DNA from: Rhodospirillaceae bacterium | GTDB lineage: Bacteria > Pseudomonadota > Alphaproteobacteria > Thalassobaculales > Thalassobaculaceae | Assembly: GCA_002708305.1 (NCBI GenBank) | Contig: PANE01000005.1 | Location: 48,398-87,798, forward strand | Reading direction: 5' to 3' | Length of the DNA: 39,401 nucleotides | Shown: piece after piece, positions 8,192 through 16,229 of the stretch | Numbering within the stretch: position 1 is the first letter of the stretch | Layout: every line of letters starts with the position of its first letter | Program-made: the position numbers and the translations under genes | The notes under the pieces: generated by a model | What the model saw: the letters and a program-made list of their open reading frames with translations, nothing else | Told to the model about the DNA's origin: nothing | Databases searched by the model: none

Positions 8192-9796
8192 ATGAATAAT
8201 TCAGACCTCATCGTAAAATGTCTTCAGCAGGCCGGTGTCACGCATGGGTTCGGAATTCCAAGCGGGAATGTCTTGCCATTAATAGAGTCGATGAGATTAG
8301 GCGGTATGGAGTTTGTCCTTACTGCACACGAGGGATCCGCATCTTTTGCAGCAGATGTGATGGGACGGATGACAGGTAAGCCCGGTTTTTGTATAGCAAC
8401 TTTGGGACCAGGAGCAACCAATCTTGCGACAGGTGTTGGCAGTGCTTACCTGGACAGATCCCCAATGATTGCTGTCACATGTAATTTAAATACACCTCAA
8501 CTAGGTCGCCGAATTCAGATGTGGATAGATCATCACGCCCTTTTTGCGCCGATAACAAAAGCTTCGTTTGCCGCTACCCATGATAATGTGGCTGAAATAA
8601 TGGAAAAAGCGCTAACAATTGCGCTGACAGAACCAATGGGCCCTGTTCACATAGATCTTCCTGAAGATGTTTCTTTAGCACCAGCAATTGGTAATGCCAA
8701 CGGACCAATCAAAGTGATGCATAGACCAGCCGAAACAAATGAAGGTAATTTAGTTAAAGCAAAATCTCTAATATCGCAGGCTGACAGACCACTTGTAGTT
8801 CTTGGGTCGTCCGCTATGCGAATGGAAAAACCAGAACTTTTGAGAGCGTTTGTGGAGCATCACGGGATACCTTTTTTAAGCTCAACCATGGCAAAAGGCA
8901 TGATTGATGAAGATCATCCCATGAATGCAGGCTGCATAGAAAGAGGGCGACGTCAAATCCAACGCAAATTCATACAATCAGCAGACCTGGTTATAGGCTT
9001 AGGATTTGATACAATTGAGGTAGAATACGAGGCTTGGGTAGGAAATACGCCAGTATTGTCCATTGATATTGAAGATCCCGATATTGCTCAATCCGTCAAT
9101 CTGGTTGGCACAGTGACTGGAAATATAACCGCGTCACTTGAATATTTTCTAAAACAACCAGTGGAACAAAATACTTGGACCGAGAAAGAACTTTCGGAAC
9201 ACCTACGTGAATTCAACACAGCTTTACGTCCACCTTCACAAAACTTTACACCCCATCGAGCCATCGACATAGTTCGTGAAATATTGCCAAAAAATGGCAT
9301 TATCAGCTACGATGTTGGGGCACACACCCACCAAATCGCTAGTCAGTGGAAAGCCCATAGTCCAAAAACCTGTCATGTAACCAATGGTTGGTCATCTATG
9401 GGAATCGGCCTGCCAGGAGCCATTGCCGCCAAAATTGCTCGACCCGATTTGCCCGTTGTTTGTTTAATCGGCGACGGTTGCTTTCAAATGACTGTGGGCG
9501 AATTAGCAACCGCCAGACGGCAAGGTTTGGCTATCCCTGTAGTCGTGTTGGATGACAGATGGCTGTCTTTGATACAAATAAAACAGGAAAAACGGCAATA
9601 TGCCCAATACGGTTCTCAGGTGGAAATGGACCATTACGAAGTCCCACCCGCACACTACTTTGGAGTTCCAGCGATAGGTGTCCGTGATGAGGCAGAATTG
9701 AAGGATGCACTAGAGAAAGCACTAAAGGCAGACGGACCAACCGTTATAGAGGCTGTTGTCGATGCAACCCATTATATGGAAACAGTTTTTGACTAA
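8192..9796 (+). CDS. Thiamine diphosphate-dependent enzyme, acetolactate synthase-like
   Basis: This 534-residue protein has the three-domain layout of the ALS/benzoylformate decarboxylase superfamily. The N-terminal pyrimidine-binding domain carries the activating Glu47 in TAHEGSASFAAD and the GPGATN motif. A central domain with a nucleotide-fold look follows. The C-terminal diphosphate-binding domain has GDG at 427-429. The usual Asn that closes the GDG...N metal motif is Asp here (VVLDDRWLSLI, residues 454-455). GGAG lies 7 bases before the ATG. It probably decarboxylates or condenses a 2-keto acid; the substrate is unknown. It is shorter than most true ALS catalytic subunits and no regulatory subunit gene is nearby, so branched-chain biosynthesis is unlikely. 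Its stop overlaps the convergent redoxin/oxygenase gene by 4 bases. Confidence 0.85.
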   Translation: MNNSDLIVKCLQQAGVTHGFGIPSGNVLPLIESMRLGGMEFVLTAHEGSASFAADVMGRMTGKPGFCIATLGPGATNLATGVGSAYLDRSPMIAVTCNLNTPQLGRRIQMWIDHHALFAPITKASFAATHDNVAEIMEKALTIALTEPMGPVHIDLPEDVSLAPAIGNANGPIKVMHRPAETNEGNLVKAKSLISQADRPLVVLGSSAMRMEKPELLRAFVEHHGIPFLSSTMAKGMIDEDHPMNAGCIERGRRQIQRKFIQSADLVIGLGFDTIEVEYEAWVGNTPVLSIDIEDPDIAQSVNLVGTVTGNITASLEYFLKQPVEQNTWTEKELSEHLREFNTALRPPSQNFTPHRAIDIVREILPKNGIISYDVGAHTHQIASQWKAHSPKTCHVTNGWSSMGIGLPGAIAAKIARPDLPVVCLIGDGCFQMTVGELATARRQGLAIPVVVLDDRWLSLIQIKQEKRQYAQYGSQVEMDHYEVPPAHYFGVPAIGVRDEAELKDALEKALKADGPTVIEAVVDATHYMETVFD

Positions 9797-10788
9797 TCAC
9801 ACATGAATGTTACCATTACCCATCGCTGACCTTTGGTTACGGGGAGAGCCTCATGTAACAGGCTGCAGGAAAATATAACGCCAGATCCTGCGGCTGGCAG
9901 ATATTTATGTTTACCATATTCTGGAAACCATAATTCGCCACCCTCGTAACCGTCATTGAGATTCAGGGACATGGCAAACCGCCGCTTTTGTGTTTCCCGG
10001 AGATTGTCCCTATGTGGAGCAAAGAAATCTGCACGGTTATCCGAATAAGATAATATAGTGAAAGCTTCGAACCTTAAGCGTTGTTCAAAGTTGAAGGCTT
10101 TTGCTAATTCAGGCATAATTCTAGGCCCAATTGTACTGGCTATCTCCCGACGCAAATCCAGGTCTCTTACTACATGCTCTCTATTCTTTTTTATGGATGC
10201 GTCAGGTGCATTACTTTTCCCGTCATTTACCTGACCTTCTTGATGATCACTTTTCCAACCTTCAATAAGACGACTGCACAAATTTTCATCTATTAGATTA
10301 TCCATCAACAAAGCCGGTGCTCCATATTGTATGGTCGTGGCCGGAGGTCGTGGAGTATTAAGAATACGATCCAAAGCCTTCATAGAAGCATTAATGTCTC
10401 GTCTAGGCTCATTTATTAAGAATTGCGCGAGGACCCTTTGATTAGGATCCAATATCAATATCTTTAAGTTACTCGGATTTCCATTAGGTACAGCCATTAA
10501 TAGATCGCTCAACCGTCCTTCTGCGTCTTCAAATATTATTGTGGGTGATACATTTTCTGTAACTTTTGAACAATCATCTGTAATGCCAAAGACTTGGCCT
10601 CCATGACCATCAATGAGTTCCTTACATGAAGCTAGCTCGGCGAAACAGTGATTAATAACTGCGGTGGGTCCACGAGCTATCAATAGAATAATTGGACCAC
10701 CTTTTACTTCGAAATAGAATATCCTTTTTAAACCATCTTTAGATGGTAATTGAAAGTTAGGAACTCTATCACCTACCCGCAATGACAT
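9793..10788 (-). CDS. Redoxin-like domain fused to 2OG-Fe(II) oxygenase (P4Hc type)
   Basis: This is a two-domain protein of about 331 residues. Residues 1-145 look like a peroxiredoxin/AhpC-type thioredoxin fold (GDRVPNFQLPSKDG at the start, ILILDPNQRVLAQF later). Cys48 in NHCFAEL is the only candidate near the peroxidatic position, and the usual T-x-x-C setting is absent. Residues 155-331 form a prolyl-hydroxylase-like double-stranded beta-helix with His259 and Asp261 (APHRDN), His312 (LLHEALP) and Arg322 (GQRW) for 2-oxoglutarate. GYEGGELWFPEYG is typical of P4Hc oxygenases. A start 12 codons upstream is possible; the ATG used has GAGG only 2 bases upstream, so the start is uncertain. It is divergent from a PhyH gene. 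A hydroxylase acting on a protein or small molecule is expected. Confidence 0.82.
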   Translation of the reverse strand: MSLRVGDRVPNFQLPSKDGLKRIFYFEVKGGPIILLIARGPTAVINHCFAELASCKELIDGHGGQVFGITDDCSKVTENVSPTIIFEDAEGRLSDLLMAVPNGNPSNLKILILDPNQRVLAQFLINEPRRDINASMKALDRILNTPRPPATTIQYGAPALLMDNLIDENLCSRLIEGWKSDHQEGQVNDGKSNAPDASIKKNREHVVRDLDLRREIASTIGPRIMPELAKAFNFEQRLRFEAFTILSYSDNRADFFAPHRDNLRETQKRRFAMSLNLNDGYEGGELWFPEYGKHKYLPAAGSGVIFSCSLLHEALPVTKGQRWVMVTFMCD

Positions 10789-10967
10789 AACCTCGCGCAC
10801 CTTTATCAACCTGTAACATATCAACCATATATTAATTCTGACCTAAATTCTAAAACTGCTTTTGATTTTTATGCGCATTTCAAAAAAATTAGTCTATAAA
10901 AACTAAATCAAATATCCGAGCATGTTAAGAATAATAGACTTATCTCAAATTGAGTGAGGATGATAAA

Positions 10968-11801
10968 ATGCCTAAACTGCTTACGAAAGAACAGATTGCG
11001 GTTTATCAAAAAGACGGACTACTTTTTCCGATAAAAGTGATGAGCGAGGCTGAAGCCCTTAAATTACAAGTCAGTTTAGAACAATATGAGGAAAATAGTG
11101 GTGGTTCAATTCAAAAAGAATGGCGACATAAGGTCCACCTTTTATTTACCTGGGCGAATGAAATAATCCGAAACCCCAAAATGTTAGATGCCGTCGAAGA
11201 TTTAATTGGTCCCAATATAATGTGTTGGACGACAAACTTTTTTATTAAAGAAGCAAATGATCCAAGTTTTGTTTCTTGGCATCAGGACTCAACATATTGG
11301 GGGCTGGAGCCAGCAGATGTAGTTACAGCTTGGTTTGCTATGTCGGATGCACCTATAGAGAGTGGCGCTATGAAGTTTTTATTAGGCAGTCACCAGTGGG
11401 AGCAAATAGAACACAAAGATACGTTCAATAGTAATAATTTGCTCACCCGGGGGCAGGAAATTTCTATTGATATAAATGAGGAAGATGGCGTCTACGCCCC
11501 CCTCAAAGCGGGAGAAATATCTCTGCATCATATACGAGCAGCGCATGGTTCCGCACCAAATACTACAAATTATCGCCGCATTGGACTGGCGATTAGATAT
11601 ATACCAACATACGTCAGACAGCTGAAAATACGAGATTCAGCAATGCTAGTCAGAGGAACAGATGCATATTTTAACTTTGATTTAGAAAAGGAACCGGTTG
11701 ATGACCTTTCGTTGGAAGCTTTAGCAGCGCATAAAGATGCAACGGAAAGACAGCTAGCTACTTATTACGACGGAACTGAAAAGGAAGAATTTAGACCGTA
11801 A
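10968..11801 (+). CDS. Phytanoyl-CoA dioxygenase (PhyH) family Fe(II)/2OG oxygenase
   Basis: This PhyH oxygenase has about 277 residues. The iron ligands are His105 and Asp107 in SWHQDSTYWGL and His193 in HHIRAAHGSAPN; Arg203 or Arg204 should hold 2-oxoglutarate. The SWHQDSTYWG and GAMKFLLGSH segments place it in the branch related to natural-product hydroxylases (COG5285), clearly different from the two WHQDIP-type paralogues nearby. An in-frame TTG lies six codons upstream, but GAGGA stands 7 bases before the ATG used here. The substrate is unknown. The next PhyH gene lies 110 bases downstream with its own promoter candidate. Confidence 0.88.
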   Translation: MPKLLTKEQIAVYQKDGLLFPIKVMSEAEALKLQVSLEQYEENSGGSIQKEWRHKVHLLFTWANEIIRNPKMLDAVEDLIGPNIMCWTTNFFIKEANDPSFVSWHQDSTYWGLEPADVVTAWFAMSDAPIESGAMKFLLGSHQWEQIEHKDTFNSNNLLTRGQEISIDINEEDGVYAPLKAGEISLHHIRAAHGSAPNTTNYRRIGLAIRYIPTYVRQLKIRDSAMLVRGTDAYFNFDLEKEPVDDLSLEALAAHKDATERQLATYYDGTEKEEFRP

Positions 11802-11836
11802 ACATTTTATAGATCACATTAAAGATTTTAAACTCA

Positions 11837-11867
11837 TTGACTTGCATGTTTTTATTCAACCTATAAT
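11837..11867 (+). promoter_or_regulatory. Sigma-70-like promoter candidate for the 11912 PhyH gene
   Basis: TTGACT at 11837-11842 (5 of 6 to the -35 consensus) and a perfect TATAAT at 11862-11867 are separated by 19 bases, slightly longer than ideal. A transcript would begin near 11875, giving a short leader of about 37 bases. AGGGA precedes the ATG at 11912 by about 8 bases. This suggests separate transcription of the second PhyH gene. Confidence 0.45.
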
Positions 11868-11911
11868 AATTCTGCTAATCTAATTGATTTGGATAGACTA
11901 GGGAAATAATT

Positions 11912-12811
11912 ATGAAAATAGAAAAAATTCTCTCCCAGAAGCCAAAAGTCTTATCAAATTCACAGCGTGATTCTTATTTCAAAGATGGTTACCTCGTGCT
12001 GGAAAAGTTTATAAGCGACGAGTGGCTAGACCGCTTATGGGCCGTGACAAATGAATTTATAGATGAAAGCCGCGCTTACACAAAATCAGATTCAAAATTT
12101 GATTTGGATACAGGACATAAACCCGACGATCCGCGGCTTCGCAGACTAACAAGCCCGGTATCGCATCACGAAACCTATTGGGAGTTTGCCAGTAAGGGAC
12201 CAATTGTTGACGTAGCTGAAGACCTACTTGGGCCTGATGTTATATTTCATCATTCAAAATTGAACTTTAAATGGTCTGGCGGCGGCGAAGAAGTGAAATG
12301 GCACCAAGACATTCCGTTTTACCCTCACACAAATTATTCAGTCTTGGCCATTGGTCTTTATATGAATGATGTTGATGATGAAATGGGCCCTATGGGAGCA
12401 ATTCCTGGGAGCCAGAATGGGCCCATTTATAGTCACTATAATGAAAAAAATGAATGGGTTGGAGCAATGCCGGATAAAGAGGCCGCTAATTTACCCATGG
12501 AAACAGCTGGGTGGATGAGAGGTCAAGCTGGAACGATCACTATTCATCATTGCCGAACGGTTCATGCCTCCATGCCAAATAATTCGAGTAGATCGCGACC
12601 ACTACTAATCAATGCCTTTTCATCGGCAGATGCTCTACCAATCACATCTCATCCTGCGCCCTGCAAGCAGGCACTTAATTTAGTTCGAGGTCACCCTGCG
12701 CGATGGGCTGAGTTTGACGCAGATCCGTGCCCCTTACCTCCTGATTGGTCAGGGGGTTATGACTCAATTTTTGCTGCACAGCAGGAGGAAGAACAAGCGA
12801 CAATATCCTAA
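11912..12811 (+). CDS. PhyH family oxygenase, WHQDIP type (paralogue of 15345-16229)
   Basis: This 299-residue Fe(II)/2OG oxygenase has His131 and Asp133 in KWHQDIPFYPHTNYS, His218 in HHCRTVHASMPNNS and Arg229 as the likely 2-oxoglutarate ligand. It is clearly paralogous to the oxygenase at 15345-16229. The metal ligands have the same residue numbers, and the proteins share a REF-type start, HSKLN-KW, WHQDIP-WPHTNYS-like blocks and a C-terminal CP-PPDW-GY-SIF-AQ block. This C-terminal block may help form a substrate pocket specific to the subgroup. The gene ends 17 bases from the convergent CitE-type lyase gene. The substrate is unknown; divergence from the paralogue suggests a related but different compound. 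Confidence 0.9.
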   Translation: MKIEKILSQKPKVLSNSQRDSYFKDGYLVLEKFISDEWLDRLWAVTNEFIDESRAYTKSDSKFDLDTGHKPDDPRLRRLTSPVSHHETYWEFASKGPIVDVAEDLLGPDVIFHHSKLNFKWSGGGEEVKWHQDIPFYPHTNYSVLAIGLYMNDVDDEMGPMGAIPGSQNGPIYSHYNEKNEWVGAMPDKEAANLPMETAGWMRGQAGTITIHHCRTVHASMPNNSSRSRPLLINAFSSADALPITSHPAPCKQALNLVRGHPARWAEFDADPCPLPPDWSGGYDSIFAAQQEEEQATIS

Positions 12812-12828
12812 ACTGGTTTGTCCGCTCT

Positions 12829-13728
12829 CTATAACTTCCCACGCTCGGCTATTTCGGTTGCAACGGATAATACGTTTCGTGCCTGCTTCAAATGCGGCAT
12901 ATCCAGCATTTTTCCATCTAGGCCAACAACCCCGAGGCCTGGGTTTTCTTCAAACACCGCGACAACTTTGTTTGCATAGGCTATTTCATCTTCAGACGGT
13001 GTAAATGTCTTATTTATAATAGCAGACTGAGCTGGATGAATCGCAATTTTCCCAATAAACCCTGATTTCCGGTCATTAAAACAATCACTCTCGAGCCCAT
13101 CTACATCCTTATAGTTAACATAGACCACCCCAACAGGTTGAACATCGACCGCCCTCGCTGCGGCCAAACATAATGATTTGGCCAGTAGATATGGATCATC
13201 ATACCCTCCAGAAGTTGGGTGCATATTATCGCTAGCTCCTAAAGCTGCAGATAAATCCTCCGCTCCCCACGTAATCGCAGTCATACGATCTGTTACGCCT
13301 TCTAAATAGGTATGAAAACTTAAAATGGATGCCGCTGTTTCAGTTGCGACTACAAGTATTTTTGTAGAACCTAGTTCTAACCCCTCCCTTGCCTCTAGCG
13401 CAGACAAATAGTTGGCTAAAGTGTTCACATCTTCGGCTGAATAAACTTTTGGCAAGCAAATTCCGTCCGGAGCCCCTGGCATAATAGCGGCTAAGTCTGG
13501 CAGAGATAAGTCCGTATCTAGCGGATTAATACGGACCCAAAGCTGTTGACGTGATCTGTCTTTACGGTCGATTAAATAATCTCTTACCATCTGCCGCGCT
13601 AATTCTTGCCGGTCATCCGAAACCGAGTCCTCTAAATCCAGTATCAAAGCATCAGCCGGATTATCCCTCGCTTTCTCAAGCTTTCGCTCAGAATCCCCAG
13701 GCACGAATAACCACGACCTTATAATCAT
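12829..13728 (-). CDS. HpcH/HpaI aldolase / CitE-type acyl-CoA lyase
   Basis: This lyase has about 299 residues, the usual size for CitE-type enzymes. It starts MIIRSWLFVPGDSERK, the standard N-terminus of the family, with DLEDSV at 31-36, Arg67 in VRIN, Glu130 in ATETAAS and Asp158 in WGAEDLSAALG for magnesium and substrate. The ATG forms a 4-base ATGA overlap with the stop of the upstream MaoC gene, so translation is probably coupled. With a MaoC hydratase it resembles the hydratase plus (S)-citramalyl-CoA lyase pair of itaconate breakdown, which releases acetyl-CoA and pyruvate. Malyl-CoA or methylmalyl-CoA cleavage is also possible. No CoA-transferase is visible nearby. Confidence 0.88.
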   Translation of the reverse strand: MIIRSWLFVPGDSERKLEKARDNPADALILDLEDSVSDDRQELARQMVRDYLIDRKDRSRQQLWVRINPLDTDLSLPDLAAIMPGAPDGICLPKVYSAEDVNTLANYLSALEAREGLELGSTKILVVATETAASILSFHTYLEGVTDRMTAITWGAEDLSAALGASDNMHPTSGGYDDPYLLAKSLCLAAARAVDVQPVGVVYVNYKDVDGLESDCFNDRKSGFIGKIAIHPAQSAIINKTFTPSEDEIAYANKVVAVFEENPGLGVVGLDGKMLDMPHLKQARNVLSVATEIAERGKL

Positions 13729-14177
13729 GACGGCGTCTTCATCATAAAAGCTGTACGGACACAAAAAGCGACCTCTTCGTCACGTTGATTGAAACCGTAA
13801 TGTTCAAAAATTACCAAACCTGCATTTGACCTCGATTTTGACTCTCGTTTCTCTCTTACTTTCGTAATAGACCTTATTGTATCTCCATGGAAAACAGGGT
13901 TCGCAAACCGGGTGTCCGTCATACCCAAGTTACCTAACGTCGTCCCCAAGGTAGTATCCCCAACAGACACTCCGATCACTAATCCCAAAGTAAATAGGCT
14001 ATTAACAATACGCTGACCATATTCAGTACCTTTACAAAATTCTTCATCCAAGTGAAGTGGCTGAGGATTATGCGTCATAGCGCAAAAGAGTAGATTATCC
14101 GACTCTGTGACGGTTCGTGTTAAGGAATGCTTAAACTCCATTCCTATATCAAATTGTTCGTAATAAAGTCCTGTCAT
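13725..14177 (-). CDS. MaoC-like hot-dog acyl-CoA hydratase (itaconyl/mesaconyl-CoA hydratase-like)
   Basis: This is a 150-residue single hot-dog domain. NPQPLHLDEEF (37-47) replaces the classic GDxNPxH hydratase motif: His42 is kept but the catalytic Asp position is Asn37. LVNSLFTLG, TTLGTTLGNLGMTD and FHGDTIR match the MaoC subgroup commonly placed next to CitE-like lyases. GAGGA lies 7 bases before the ATG. The neighbour downstream overlaps it by ATGA and encodes a CitE-type lyase, so sequential hydration and cleavage of a C5-type acyl-CoA is likely. The exact acyl group is inferred from family context, not seen in the sequence. Confidence 0.85.
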   Translation of the reverse strand: MTGLYYEQFDIGMEFKHSLTRTVTESDNLLFCAMTHNPQPLHLDEEFCKGTEYGQRIVNSLFTLGLVIGVSVGDTTLGTTLGNLGMTDTRFANPVFHGDTIRSITKVREKRESKSRSNAGLVIFEHYGFNQRDEEVAFCVRTAFMMKTPS

Positions 14178-14298
14178 CTATTGATCCTCAGTTAAAAAAT
14201 TAAATCGTATTCAATTCATTTCCTATTGCATGATACTGTACCTTATCAACCTCATACAATTCTATCAGCGTTCAGATATAAATCTGCAATGATTGTTA

Positions 14299-15282
14299 TT
14301 AATTAATAATATTATTTAATCTTTTATAAACCAGATCATTAACCTCGATTTTGTTTTCCTCTAGTCTGCGACGGCGAACTCTTGCAGACCGTTCAAAAGG
14401 CATCCTTACCGCCTCACCTCCACTAACGGGCCGGGCACTTCGAACATAATCTGCATAAGCGGATACCTTACGTCTATATTCAGGCTCAGGCATTAATAAA
14501 TCAGGTTTCATAGCAACAATAAGAAAACCAAAGCTCGCCAAGTCTGGAGGCTCTACGGGACTACCTGCCAATATACCAAGCATTTGAACGATCATTCCAA
14601 GTCCTGCTCCCTTGTGTCCACCCCAGGGGGTAAAAGCCCCTTCTAATGCAGCCTCTGGGTCTTGAGTAGGGTTTCCTGCAGCATCAAATGCAAGTCCATC
14701 CCCAATTTTCTGCCCAAGACGGCGCGCTAACATGACTTCTGCATGCATAATAGAAGAGGTGCCAATATCCCAGATCACCGGATCTCCTTCGCTTGGAAAG
14801 CCAAAACAAACCGGGTTAGTTCCAAAGCGCCCATCGACGGCCCCATGAGGCGCTACCCAGGGCGTCGCATTCGAAGCAATAATAGTAACCATTCCTCGAG
14901 CAGCCGCGATTTCAGCAAAATACGATAACATCCCTGTGTACCATGTATCGTTGGCCCCAACTAAAGATATTCCTAATTTACTTGCTTTTTCGATGGCCAT
15001 CTCTGTTGCTTTTAGAGCAACCACGTAACCCAAATTGTCATGTCCATTAAGTTTAGCAGAGACTGGTGTCTCGTGAACTGTTTCTACCAATCTTTCCGGT
15101 GCCCCGGTTCGGTCCAATCTTTCCGTGATACTGACGATTCTGGCCAACCCGCCATAAGCGAGCCCGCGTAACTCACAATCTATTATATGATTGCCTATTA
15201 TCTTCGCGTATTCTTTGTTGTAGCCATAATTTTTCATAACTTCTACAACTAAATTTTGAGCATCTTCGATTGATAACTTCAT
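14299..15282 (-). CDS. Ldh2/malate dehydrogenase-type oxidoreductase (COG2055) with altered active site
   Basis: This protein of about 327 residues belongs to the NAD(P)-dependent Ldh2 family that also includes ureidoglycolate and sulfolactate dehydrogenases. Family signs are ELRG near residue 38, the VAPHG-DGRFGTNPVCFGFP block and WGGHKGAGLGM. The usual SHG motif with its conserved His reads YGG here (RGLAYGGLARI). The second conserved His, in the usual NHFG segment, is replaced around NDTWYTGM. This suggests a divergent subfamily with different chemistry. An in-frame TTG ten codons upstream is less likely than the ATG used, which follows GGAGAG and AGGA. The gene lies between a PhyH oxygenase (62 bases upstream) and the MaoC gene in an apparent leftward operon. 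Confidence 0.85.
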   Translation of the reverse strand: MKLSIEDAQNLVVEVMKNYGYNKEYAKIIGNHIIDCELRGLAYGGLARIVSITERLDRTGAPERLVETVHETPVSAKLNGHDNLGYVVALKATEMAIEKASKLGISLVGANDTWYTGMLSYFAEIAAARGMVTIIASNATPWVAPHGAVDGRFGTNPVCFGFPSEGDPVIWDIGTSSIMHAEVMLARRLGQKIGDGLAFDAAGNPTQDPEAALEGAFTPWGGHKGAGLGMIVQMLGILAGSPVEPPDLASFGFLIVAMKPDLLMPEPEYRRKVSAYADYVRSARPVSGGEAVRMPFERSARVRRRRLEENKIEVNDLVYKRLNNIIN

Positions 15283-15344
15283 GTTCCTACTCTCTCCACC
15301 ACTAATTCCCAAAATGATTGTTAACTAAATTATGTGATTCGACT

Positions 15345-16229
15345 TTAATCTGCCTTCTGAGCGGAAAAGATGGAATTATAACCCTGTATTTTCCAATCTG
15401 GGGGGACAGGACAAGGTCGAGAATCCAAATGAGCAATACGTGCTGGTGATCCGCGAATAATCTCTCCCGTTTTGCATGTTGGCGTTGGTTGAGGCATCCA
15501 GGCAAAAGCATCAGCTGAGCTGTAAACAAATAAAGCCACTGGCCTAACTTTTTTAGAAAAATTTTCCGCGGAACTATGAATTGTTCGACAATTTATTGCC
15601 ACTACAGTACCCGAAACTCCAATCAATTCCTCGGCACTATTTAGGTCGATACTATCCATATCTTTTTTGCTAATACTACCGGTCCATTGACCATTTAGAT
15701 CAGTATGAAAATAAAGTGGTCCGTCATGGCTCTTGGGGATGCAAAGGAGCGGGCCTTCTAAAGCAGTAACGTCTTCCAAATATACACCGAGTGTGACAGG
15801 ACTATAGTTAGTATGAGGCCAGGCTGGGATATCCTGATGCCATTTAACAATCTCCCCACTGCCAGGCCATTTATAATTTAATTTTGAGCTATGAAACTTT
15901 ACATCTGCGCCTACCAAATCAGCGGCTATATCTCCCATGATAGACTCAGACGCAAACTCCCAAAAAAGTGGATCGCGATCAACAAGTGCCTTCAACCTAC
16001 GGACATGTGGTTGTTCGCTACTGTGATTAGGCCCCAAGTCATAAGCATCATTTGGTTCTTGGATAACGCGACTATCATTTAATAAGCTTTCGGAACAATC
16101 AGAAAGCCTAGCCAACCAATCCATCGGAATTATATTTTCCAAAGTAACAAAACCTTTTTGAAAATACTCTTCACGTTTATTTTGATCCACAATCCTCGGC
16201 GTCGCCTGCAATATTTTTCCAGTCTCCAT
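15345..16229 (-). CDS. PhyH family oxygenase, WHQDIP type (paralogue of 11912-12811)
   Basis: This 294-residue Fe(II)/2OG oxygenase has His131 and Asp133 in KWHQDIPAWPHTNYS, His218 in NCRTIHSS and Arg229. These are the same residue numbers as in the rightward paralogue at 11912-12811. The C-terminal CP-PPDW-GYNSIFSAQ block is shared too, so the two come from a duplication and now face opposite ways around the lyase operon. GAGGA lies about 9 bases before the ATG. It is the first gene of a leftward operon continuing with the Ldh2-type dehydrogenase, MaoC hydratase and CitE-type lyase. That order suggests it starts a catabolic route by hydroxylating its substrate. No substrate can be named. Confidence 0.9.
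   Translation of the reverse strand: METGKILQATPRIVDQNKREEYFQKGFVTLENIIPMDWLARLSDCSESLLNDSRVIQEPNDAYDLGPNHSSEQPHVRRLKALVDRDPLFWEFASESIMGDIAADLVGADVKFHSSKLNYKWPGSGEIVKWHQDIPAWPHTNYSPVTLGVYLEDVTALEGPLLCIPKSHDGPLYFHTDLNGQWTGSISKKDMDSIDLNSAEELIGVSGTVVAINCRTIHSSAENFSKKVRPVALFVYSSADAFAWMPQPTPTCKTGEIIRGSPARIAHLDSRPCPVPPDWKIQGYNSIFSAQKAD

Noticed and set aside
1-9796. Ectoine or hydroxyectoine breakdown locus (aminotransferase, AstE-like hydrolase, PhyH)
   Set aside because: The genes are not in one operon, the ectoine hydrolase is missing, and the PhyH proteins do not show a clear EctD-like pattern.
10968-12811. Possibility that the PhyH proteins are Fe(II)/2OG halogenases
   Set aside because: Halogenases replace the Asp of HxD with Gly or Ala; all five PhyH proteins here keep the Asp.
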